Below are positions 28,687 to 35,969 of a DNA stretch of 50,193 nt, in pieces. Within the stretch, counting starts at the first letter, position 1; every line of letters starts with the position of its first letter. Below the pieces are notes generated by a model, which was given only the letters and a program-made list of their open reading frames with translations, was not told the DNA's origin and did not search any database. Position numbers and translations under genes: made by a program. The DNA comes from Fidelibacterota bacterium (GTDB lineage Bacteria; Fidelibacterota; Marinisomatia; SCGC-AAA003-L08; D37C17), in the NCBI GenBank assembly GCA_030748955.1, contig JASMKZ010000006.1, positions 1-50,193 on the forward strand. The letters run 5' to 3'.

Positions 28687-29151
28687 ATGGAAATCAAACC
28701 GATTGTAAAAAATTATATGACCACTCGACTCATCACTCTTTCAAAAGATATGGATGTGTATTTTGCTATTGGCCTTCTTCTGAAAAATAGAATTTCTGGT
28801 GCTCCCGTTACTGATAATAACCATCATTTAGTGGGAATCTTGTCTGAAAAAGATTGCCTGCGGATTTTTGCAAATGGATCCTTTTATGATATGCCTGGCG
28901 GACCGGTTTCTAAGTTTATGACAGATGTTGTCTCAACAGTCATTCCAAATAGCGATTTATTTTCTGTTGCGGATGTTTTCTTAAAGCATAATTTTCGTAG
29001 AATTCCTGTGGTGGAGGGGAAAAAATTGGTAGGACAAATTAGTCGCAGGGATGTTTTGAGAGCTATTCAAGATAGTACCAATTATGATATGGATACTGAA
29101 GAAATTAATGGCTACATCACCCAGGAAATGAAGGGGTCGCTTTCAAAATAA
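28687..29151 (+). CDS. Tandem CBS-domain protein
   Basis: A 154-residue cytoplasmic protein made of two CBS domains (about residues 8-65 and 78-135), visible as VKNYMTTRLITLS, ISGAPVTDNNHHLVGILSEKDCL, then VSTVIPNSDLFSVADVFLKHNFRRIPVVEGKKLVGQISRRDVLR. CBS pairs bind adenine nucleotides and usually regulate another protein. No catalytic domain is attached. An AAAGGATAGG ribosome binding site precedes the ATG. It lies between the SEC-C gene and polA, with no functional hint from neighbours. Confidence 0.88.
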   Translation: MEIKPIVKNYMTTRLITLSKDMDVYFAIGLLLKNRISGAPVTDNNHHLVGILSEKDCLRIFANGSFYDMPGGPVSKFMTDVVSTVIPNSDLFSVADVFLKHNFRRIPVVEGKKLVGQISRRDVLRAIQDSTNYDMDTEEINGYITQEMKGSLSK

Positions 29152-29382
29152 GGCAGCATTGTATACCCTCAGCAATAATCAATTTCAGATAATTTCCTAA
29201 TATCTCCCTATCAAGAGAGGCGTGATAATTCACTTGTGTTGGGCCTGTAAAGATTAGCGTTGATTATATTAAAATATGGTTTCCTAACCCCATGTTTTTT
29301 TGGGGCCATAAATCCATTGTTCAGACCCTATAAATCTGTCTAAAATTTCCCTTTAGAATTTCCAAAATTCTTCACTTAATTC
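29152..29382 (+). promoter_or_regulatory. Gap upstream of polA
   Basis: A 231-base non-coding stretch between the CBS gene and polA. Apart from a weak CCCCA/TGGGG hairpin at 29288-29305, I see nothing recognisable. It probably carries the polA promoter. Confidence 0.3.
29288..29305 (+). terminator. Weak hairpin, possible terminator after the CBS gene
   Basis: CCCCA (29288-29292) pairs with TGGGG (29301-29305) around a T-rich loop. The stem is only five pairs and the T-run lies inside the loop instead of after the stem, so termination is doubtful. Confidence 0.15.
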
Positions 29383-32085
29383 ATGACATCACCAAAACGC
29401 TTATTTCTCATTGACGGAATGGCTCAAATCTACCGAGCCCATTTTGCCATGATAAAAAATCCGCTCATTACCAAAGATGGACGTCATACCTCAGCTATTT
29501 TCGGATTCATGAACTCGCTTTTCAAACTAATTCGGCAGGAGAGTCCTGATTATATCGCAGTGGTCCTAGACTGTAAAGAGCCCACCTTCCGCCATAAACT
29601 GTACACTGAATATAAAGCCACTCGGGAAAAAATGCCGGAAGAGTTAGTAGAGCAGTTGGATCCCCTATATGAATTGATATCGCATACCAATATTCCAACC
29701 TTAAAGAAACCTGGATTTGAAGCAGATGATATAATAGGTACCCTTGTAAAAAAAGCTGAAATAGCTGAGTTGGAAACTTTTATAGTCACTGGTGACAAAG
29801 ATATGATGCAGTTGGTGTCCGATAAGACATTCATGTATTCTCCTGGCAATTCTTTTAAGCCCACTACCATCTATGATAAGACCAAGGTAAAAGAAAAATG
29901 GGGCGTAGGTCCAGAAGGAATTGTAGATATGTTGGCATTGGTGGGGGATACTTCTGATAATATCCCAGGGGTTGACGGCGTAGGTCCAAAAACTGCCCGC
30001 AAACTTTTAGATAAGTACAAGGATATTGAAACTATTCTGGAGCATGCAGACGAAGCAAAGAATAAACGAGTTCGAGCAGGATTGCAGAATGGAAAGGATT
30101 TAGTGCATCTCTCACGGGAATTGGTGGCCATTGATTGTGAAGTTCCTATTGAATTTCATATTGAAGATTTAATTAAAGTAGATTTTAATTTAGAAGCACT
30201 TTCTAAAGATTTTCAGGATTTAGAAATGTATTCATTAGTAACGCAGGCGGAAGCGTTAAGCGAAAATAATGCAGCAGTAATTGAGCAGTCAGAAAAAAAA
30301 TATTCCACTATACTAACAAAGAAGTCTTTAGATGATTTAATGTTGAAATTAGAAGAATCTGATCTCATCTCATTCGATCTTGAAACTACTTCAGTTATTG
30401 CTTTGGAGGCAGATATTGTTGGGTTGTCATTTTCTGTGAAAGCTAATGAGGGTTATTACATCCCTGTGGAATTTCCTGAGAAAGATTCAAATTATGAGTT
30501 GAGTTTAGATACTATTATGAGTACCGTAAAACCTCTTTTAGAGAATAAAAAAAATAGATTTTGCGGACAGAATTTAAAATATGATGCTTTGGTTCTTAGT
30601 CGTTATTCCATAAAAATATCCAACATTTGTTTTGATACTATGTTAGCTGAATATATTCTCCATCCGGAGAAAAATTCGTATAAGATGGATTACTTAGCAT
30701 TAGACTATCTCAAATACCGTATGGTGCCCATAGATGATTTGATTGGGACGGGGTTACATCAGAAATCTATGGCAGAAGTACCCTTGGACGACATTGCTTT
30801 CTATGCAGCAGAGGATGCAGATATTGCTTTTCAATTAGCATCCATTTTAGAAGAAAAGTTAGATGTGGAGGATTTGTCAGGTCCCTATAAAAAAATTGAA
30901 TTACCTTTAGTCCCTGTTCTGGTGCAGATGGAAAAAAATGGGGTATTCCTAGATATTGAATTTCTCTTGAAGCTCTCTGAACAGTTTGGAGCAAAGCTTG
31001 AGAAATTAACGGCTGATATTCATAATATGGCTGGACGAGAATTTAATATTAATTCTCCTAAACAATTAGGGCAAATACTATTTGACGAGTTGGAATTAAA
31101 GCCTATTCGCAAACGCAGTACAGCGGTGGAAGTCTTGCAGGCATTGAAAAATTTTCATCCATTACCAGAAGTGGTTTTGGCTTACCGACACTTGGCAAAA
31201 TTAAAGTCTACCTATGTGGATGCAATCCCCAATTATGTAAATCAAAATACAGGGAGAGTACATACATCTCTTAATCAAACTATTGCAGCCACTGGCAGAC
31301 TCTCTAGTACTTCGCCTAATTTTCAGAATATTCCCATCCGAACGGAAACAGGTCGGGAAGTACGCAAAGCTTTTATTGCACAAAAAGCGGGTTCAGTGAT
31401 TCTCTCTGCTGACTACTCACAAGTAGAACTGCGCATAATGGCTCATTATTCCAAAGAGCCGGAACTCATCAAGGCCTTTGAGGAAGATGCAGATATTCAT
31501 AGCAGAACGGCGGCATTGGTAAATGGCATTGCTGAATCGGAAGTGACCTCGGATCAGCGACGTTCAGCAAAGGTGGTCAATTTTGGAATTATGTACGGGG
31601 CTGGCCCATACCGAATGAGCCAAGAGCTTGGAATTCCCATGGCAGATGCCAAGACTCTCATTGATACATATTTCAAAACTTATCCGGGAATCAAACGCTA
31701 TATGAATGAAACCATTGAATCTGCCCGGAAAAAGGGATTTGTGGAAACCCTCTATCATCGTCGCAGAAGTACCAATAGTCTGAATGCCTCCAATCGTAAC
31801 ATGGTGCAGGCAGAAGAACGGGCTGCTATCAACATGCCCATTCAAGGAACAGCTGCGGATATTATTAAAATTGCCATGATCAATATTCATAAAAAAATGG
31901 AAACCAAAAAATATAAAAGCAAAATGATTCTGCAAATCCATGATGAGCTCATGTTTGAATGTCCTCAGTCAGAAGTGGACGTTATTGCCAGAATAGTGGT
32001 TGAAGAAATGGAAGGAGCTGTTCAATTAGCTGTCCCATTAAAAGTTGATTGGAAATATGGAAAAAGTTGGTTCGATGCCCATTGA
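29383..32085 (+). CDS. polA: DNA polymerase I
   Basis: A 900-residue repair and Okazaki-fragment polymerase with all three activities apparently intact. Residues 1-290 form the 5' nuclease (LFLIDGMAQIYRAHFA, TGDKDMMQLV, LVGDTSDNIPGVDGVGPKTA). The 3'-5' proofreading domain (about 310-495) keeps its acidic residues: Asp332/Glu334 in SFDLETTS, the Asp of GQNLKYDAL, and YAAEDAD. The polymerase domain has motif A LSADYSQVELRI with Asp677, motif B RRSAKVVNFGIMYG and motif C QIHDELMF with Asp854. Many bacterial PolA proteins have lost the proofreading residues; this one has not. The start ATG is well placed before the conserved N-terminus. Confidence 0.97.
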   Translation: MTSPKRLFLIDGMAQIYRAHFAMIKNPLITKDGRHTSAIFGFMNSLFKLIRQESPDYIAVVLDCKEPTFRHKLYTEYKATREKMPEELVEQLDPLYELISHTNIPTLKKPGFEADDIIGTLVKKAEIAELETFIVTGDKDMMQLVSDKTFMYSPGNSFKPTTIYDKTKVKEKWGVGPEGIVDMLALVGDTSDNIPGVDGVGPKTARKLLDKYKDIETILEHADEAKNKRVRAGLQNGKDLVHLSRELVAIDCEVPIEFHIEDLIKVDFNLEALSKDFQDLEMYSLVTQAEALSENNAAVIEQSEKKYSTILTKKSLDDLMLKLEESDLISFDLETTSVIALEADIVGLSFSVKANEGYYIPVEFPEKDSNYELSLDTIMSTVKPLLENKKNRFCGQNLKYDALVLSRYSIKISNICFDTMLAEYILHPEKNSYKMDYLALDYLKYRMVPIDDLIGTGLHQKSMAEVPLDDIAFYAAEDADIAFQLASILEEKLDVEDLSGPYKKIELPLVPVLVQMEKNGVFLDIEFLLKLSEQFGAKLEKLTADIHNMAGREFNINSPKQLGQILFDELELKPIRKRSTAVEVLQALKNFHPLPEVVLAYRHLAKLKSTYVDAIPNYVNQNTGRVHTSLNQTIAATGRLSSTSPNFQNIPIRTETGREVRKAFIAQKAGSVILSADYSQVELRIMAHYSKEPELIKAFEEDADIHSRTAALVNGIAESEVTSDQRRSAKVVNFGIMYGAGPYRMSQELGIPMADAKTLIDTYFKTYPGIKRYMNETIESARKKGFVETLYHRRRSTNSLNASNRNMVQAEERAAINMPIQGTAADIIKIAMINIHKKMETKKYKSKMILQIHDELMFECPQSEVDVIARIVVEEMEGAVQLAVPLKVDWKYGKSWFDAH

Positions 32086-32226
32086 TTAGGACGCCGGAAA
32101 AGGCAGAAGTGTAATATTAGTGATTAGGAAGTAGTGAATGACTAATTGATAACTATGTAATAACATAGTTATTAGATTAGGAACTTCGAATTTAGATACT
32201 CAGAAACTAAAAAAAATGGAAATAAC
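32086..32226. other. Gap between polA and the ABC transporter operon
   Basis: A 141-base non-coding segment, purine-rich with several GATTAG-like words. It contains a perfect inverted repeat listed separately and should hold the promoter of the downstream operon. No other element was recognised. Confidence 0.35.
32149..32172. repeat. Perfect 10-base inverted repeat
   Basis: ATAACTATGT (32149-32158) and its exact reverse complement ACATAGTTAT (32163-32172) flank a 4-base AATA loop. No T-run follows on either side, so it is not a classical terminator. It lies 55 bases before the ABC ATPase start, so it could be an operator or a weak mRNA hairpin. Confidence 0.5.
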
Positions 32227-33153
32227 TTGGAAGCATCAATAACATTAAAGGCAGTTGGAAAAACAATTGGCAAGAAAACTCTGCTTGCAGATTTGTCATT
32301 TGGAGTAGAAAAAGGATCGACGTTTGTAATTTTAGGTGAAAATGGATCGGGGAAATCCGTAATATTAAAATTACTGGTAGGTCTTATTGAAAAAGATACA
32401 GGTTCTGTTTATATTCATGGGCAAGACATTAGTGCTAGAGGTCTAGAAACTCGTTCTTTATGTGGATATATGCCTCAAAATATTAATCTTGATGAAGACC
32501 TCACTATTTTTGATAATATTTCCATTCATGGTCAATTGCATGGATTAACTTCTGCCGAGGCAAAAAAAAATACTCTTCATTGGGCAAACTTATTAGGGTT
32601 CACTCAATTCTTAAAACAATCCTCTTATAATCAGGCATTTGGTTTGCAAAGAAAAATATTATTTGCCCGTGCATTGGTTCATGATCCAGAAGTATTATTG
32701 CTGGATGAACCTACAACAGGAATGGACCCTCATAGTAGGAGTACAGTGTGGAATATTCTGGATAAACTCCATTATGATAAAACAATAATATTTGCCACGC
32801 AAAATTTTACAGAAGCAGAACGATATGCCGATAGAATTGCCATTTTACATGAAGGTAATATCAAAATGGATGGTACTCTGGAAAGGCTTATTGAAACTAC
32901 CCATGGGCTCACCAATTATCGCTTGGCATTTACTAAAGAACCACCCAAAGAATTTATGGTGCAGCTTGAACAGTTTCCCAGAGTATTGCGTCCCAAGTTA
33001 AAGGGCCTTGAATTAGAGTTTTATTCTCGTGAGCGCCAACAATTCTTCAATGTTTTGCGACTTGCTTTAGAACACAATTTATCTGATCTTGACACCAGCA
33101 TATGTAGATTGAGAGATTTATTTATCGGACTTACGGAAGGAGGATTGGAATGA
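32227..33153 (+). CDS. ABC transporter ATP-binding protein with degenerate signature
   Basis: A 308-residue ABC ATPase. Walker A is GENGSGKS (37-44), the Q-loop Gln84 is in GYMPQN, and Walker B with its Glu is LLLDEP (157-162). The D-loop region TTGMDPHSR is normal. Two elements are not canonical: the LSGGQ signature position reads AFGLQRK (about 137-143), and the switch His after Walker B is replaced by Gln192 (ATQNFTEAE). About 85 residues follow the core domain, as in CcmA/NatA-type exporters. The start is TTG at 32227. The gene overlaps the permease by 4 bases, so a pair is certain. The substrate is unknown. Confidence 0.9.
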   Translation: MEASITLKAVGKTIGKKTLLADLSFGVEKGSTFVILGENGSGKSVILKLLVGLIEKDTGSVYIHGQDISARGLETRSLCGYMPQNINLDEDLTIFDNISIHGQLHGLTSAEAKKNTLHWANLLGFTQFLKQSSYNQAFGLQRKILFARALVHDPEVLLLDEPTTGMDPHSRSTVWNILDKLHYDKTIIFATQNFTEAERYADRIAILHEGNIKMDGTLERLIETTHGLTNYRLAFTKEPPKEFMVQLEQFPRVLRPKLKGLELEFYSRERQQFFNVLRLALEHNLSDLDTSICRLRDLFIGLTEGGLE

Positions 33154-33899
33154 ATCCAATTATCCCTTTGTTTAAGCGTGAATTATTAGAATTTAAAAAA
33201 CATGCATTCTCAATAATTTTGTTTTGGGTATTGACGCCAATAATTATCCATACACTTTTAGCTATTCCTTTATCACGGTTAATTACCATGGATATCCGTT
33301 ATTTAAATTGGTCTGCAGCAGGGGTTTGGATAACGGCTGCAGGAATGGTAGCATTTTTGCAATCCGCCACCCGCATGAGAAAAATACAATTTGAGTCGCA
33401 ACAAATTGATGCGTTATTGAAATCGCCAATATCCAATTTAGATTTGATAATTGTAAATATTTCCAGGGGAATAATGTATGGTATGGGTCAATTTCTAGTG
33501 GCAATTGTAATAACTTCTACATTAAACCATGAATATCAAAGCCTTGGAAATATGTTAATTATTACTCTGCAAATGTTCACTCTGATTTTGTATTTCTCTG
33601 TACTAGGTACTTTAATTGGAATGTTGATTTCCAACCATATATCTTTTGTAAATGTTTCATTCATACTATTTTTAGGTGTCACCATGGGATTTGGTAATTT
33701 TATACCATTGAAATACTACCCAAATTCGTATCTTTCTGTTATCAATACTATTCCCACAACTATAGCATTTGAAAATGTAAGGTCCGTTATTTTATATGGC
33801 CCTTTTAATTGGGCAGGATTCTTTCTAACTCTAATTGGAACAATATTAATTTGCATTATTACCCTTATAGTCAGCCATAAGGTATTCAGAAAAATATGA
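33150..33899 (+). CDS. ABC-2 type transporter permease
   Basis: A 249-residue integral membrane protein with about six hydrophobic helices (roughly 20-41, 55-75, 108-125, 135-158, 165-185 and 222-244) and a cytoplasmic N-terminus ahead of the first helix (FKRELLEFKKHAF), typical of ABC-2 exporters. It overlaps both the ATPase gene and the downstream kinase gene by 4 bases each (ATGA). Translational coupling to the kinase links transporter and sugar genes physically, but no sequence mark identifies the cargo. Confidence 0.88.
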   Translation: MNPIIPLFKRELLEFKKHAFSIILFWVLTPIIIHTLLAIPLSRLITMDIRYLNWSAAGVWITAAGMVAFLQSATRMRKIQFESQQIDALLKSPISNLDLIIVNISRGIMYGMGQFLVAIVITSTLNHEYQSLGNMLIITLQMFTLILYFSVLGTLIGMLISNHISFVNVSFILFLGVTMGFGNFIPLKYYPNSYLSVINTIPTTIAFENVRSVILYGPFNWAGFFLTLIGTILICIITLIVSHKVFRKI

Positions 33900-34885
33900 A
33901 CAAAGAAGATAGATTTTACATTATTGGTGTAGATGGAGGCGCTTCTAAAACAAGGGGTATTTTATTCACAGATCGCGGAGAAACCATTGCCTCAATAATT
34001 GATAAGGGAAGCAATTTATTAGTAGATGCAGAAATTGCAGCAACTCGTATCTGCAATATCATAAATAATTTATGCAGTGTTGCAGATATTCCTACAGATT
34101 ACGTGGATGCTATCGGATTGGGATTGGCAGGTTCATCCACTCAAGATGGGCGTGACATGGTTTTTGGCAAGTTAGATAATATAAAGCTATCACAACGGAC
34201 AATTATCATGAGTGATGCTGAAGCAGCATTTACATTGGGCTGTCCTGGCGACTTTGGAATTTTAGTAATGGTTGGTACTGGTATAATTTGTATATCAAGA
34301 AATTCTGAAGGAAAATCTATTCGCCAGGCAGGCCAAGGGCATGATCATGGAGATATTGGAAGTGGGTATTGGATAGGTCGACAATCCCTTTTAAGCCTTA
34401 CCTTGAACGAAACTAGTGTTTTGGGTGATTCAGACTTAGAAGAAATTATGTCCATCTTTTTGAAGCACGTAAATGAAGAAGAATTTCAAGTTGCTATTGA
34501 GAAGCTGAATGAAAGTAACGATGAGGTGTTTATCATTGCAGGTTTAGCTGAATCTACAATTGGGTTGGCTGAAAAAGGAAATGAAATTGCGTTGTCCATT
34601 GTACAAGAAGCTACTCATGCTGTCTCTGAATATATTATAGCCTTAACAGATGAGCTGGATTATAATGAAAGCCATATTGTATTATCGGGAAATGGGTCTG
34701 TAATTAGAAATGATTATTTTAGAAAATCTTTAAATGATGACCTTCGATTTAATTTCCCAGATATTAAGTGGACATTCTCTTCAATTTCTCCTGCTTATGG
34801 AGCAGGTATTTTGGCTGCGAAAATACATAATGTTGATATAAAAGTGAGTGATATAGTTAAAGGAGATGCACCTGTTCCAGCCTGA
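33896..34885 (+). CDS. N-acetylglucosamine/N-acetylmuramic acid kinase (BadF/BadG ATPase family)
   Basis: A 329-residue ASKHA-fold sugar kinase. The phosphate-1 loop is VDGGASKTRGILF (about residues 11-23). Later marks are GLGLAGSS, the Asp-containing SDAEAAF, VMVGTGIICIS and the HDHGDIGSGYWIGRQSL segment typical of GlcNAc and MurNAc kinases of this family (often GDEGSGYWIG; here the Glu is Ile). LSGNGSVIRN and SPAYGAGILAA follow. The context (alanine racemase, NagZ fusion and NamZ fusion immediately downstream) points to phosphorylation of GlcNAc or MurNAc released from peptidoglycan, as done by MurK. The exact sugar is inferred. It overlaps alr by 20 bases. Confidence 0.85.
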   Translation: MNKEDRFYIIGVDGGASKTRGILFTDRGETIASIIDKGSNLLVDAEIAATRICNIINNLCSVADIPTDYVDAIGLGLAGSSTQDGRDMVFGKLDNIKLSQRTIIMSDAEAAFTLGCPGDFGILVMVGTGIICISRNSEGKSIRQAGQGHDHGDIGSGYWIGRQSLLSLTLNETSVLGDSDLEEIMSIFLKHVNEEEFQVAIEKLNESNDEVFIIAGLAESTIGLAEKGNEIALSIVQEATHAVSEYIIALTDELDYNESHIVLSGNGSVIRNDYFRKSLNDDLRFNFPDIKWTFSSISPAYGAGILAAKIHNVDIKVSDIVKGDAPVPA

Positions 34886-35969
34886 AGCAGATATTAATCT
34901 TAACTATTTAATGCAGAATTATCTCACCATTAAAAAAATGGTAGGGACTGCTAAAATTATGGCGGTTGTTAAGGCAAATGCATATGGGCATGGTGCAGTT
35001 TCAATTGCACATGCTTTATCTGATGTTGGTGTGTCTGGGTTCTGCGTTGCTCTGGCAAAAGAGGCAGAAGAATTGATTGCTTCAGACATATCAGAGCCAA
35101 TTATTCATTTAGGAAGAATTTCTGCATCCAGTATCGATTTATATCAGTCTGGTCAAGTTCGCTGCAGTATCAATTCAGTTGAAGATATTAATGTACTTGA
35201 AGAATGCGGATCTGAAAAAGCTCCTTTTATTGCTCATTTGAAGATTGATTCCGGTATGGGTCGTTTAGGAATTAAAATGGGTAACGATTATTCTATTTTG
35301 CAAAAACTAGCTGAAAGTAAATCTATTCGTGTGGAGGCAGTTTATTCCCACTTTGCCACAGCTGATGAAAATGATACTGAGTATCGCGATTGGCAATTGG
35401 ATCAATTCCGAAAGGTCATAAAATTAGCCAATGATATTTTGCCTGACACAAACTACTTTCACATTGCTAATTCTGCAGGTATTCTAAATTTTCCGGAATC
35501 TCATTTTAACATGGTGCGTCCCGGGATTTCTCTTTATGGCGTCTCGCCAATGGGAATGCCCCATAATAAATTGAAGCCAGTGATGAAAATGAAAGCACCT
35601 GTAATTTTGGTAAAAAAAATGGAGGCAGGAGATTCGGTAGGATATAACCGTCTCCACATTGCTAGAAAAAATGAGACAATTGCAATTCTGCAGACTGGAT
35701 ATGCAGATGGTATTTCAACAGATTTTTCTAATTCTGGAGGTGTAGAGTTAAATGGATGCATCTATCCTATAATTGGGAAGGTATCAATGGATTTAATTGC
35801 CATAAATTGTGGAGAAGATACAATTAATGAGGGTGATGAAGCTGTGATTTGGGGTGGGAATCATGAAAATAACCAATTAGAATATATCTCTAAAAAATAT
35901 AGTAAAATCCCCTATGAATTTCTTACGGGGGTATCTGCCCGTGTTAAACGAAATTTTATAAATGAATAA
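34866..35969 (+). CDS. alr: Alanine racemase
   Basis: A 367-residue PLP enzyme interconverting L- and D-alanine. The PLP lysine is Lys36 in AVVKANAYGHGA, and the second catalytic base Tyr260 is in SVGYNR. Other family segments are HLKIDSGMGRLG, AVYSHFATAD, RPGISLYG and GKVSMDLIAI. It has full length. The start ATG lies in the last 20 bases of the kinase gene, with GGAG immediately upstream (a spacing of one base), so coupling is likely. In this operon it may recycle alanine from peptides stripped off muropeptides, beside its normal D-Ala supply role. Confidence 0.95.
   Translation: MHLFQPEADINLNYLMQNYLTIKKMVGTAKIMAVVKANAYGHGAVSIAHALSDVGVSGFCVALAKEAEELIASDISEPIIHLGRISASSIDLYQSGQVRCSINSVEDINVLEECGSEKAPFIAHLKIDSGMGRLGIKMGNDYSILQKLAESKSIRVEAVYSHFATADENDTEYRDWQLDQFRKVIKLANDILPDTNYFHIANSAGILNFPESHFNMVRPGISLYGVSPMGMPHNKLKPVMKMKAPVILVKKMEAGDSVGYNRLHIARKNETIAILQTGYADGISTDFSNSGGVELNGCIYPIIGKVSMDLIAINCGEDTINEGDEAVIWGGNHENNQLEYISKKYSKIPYEFLTGVSARVKRNFINE

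Noticed and set aside
31564-31941. 125-codon minus-strand frame within polA
   Set aside because: Lies opposite the most conserved polymerase motifs, which fully explain the sequence.
28190-32200. Purine-rich GATTAG-like words in two intergenic gaps (about 28195-28230 and 32110-32200) as a shared repeat family
   Set aside because: The shared words are short and low in complexity; no alignable unit could be shown by eye.
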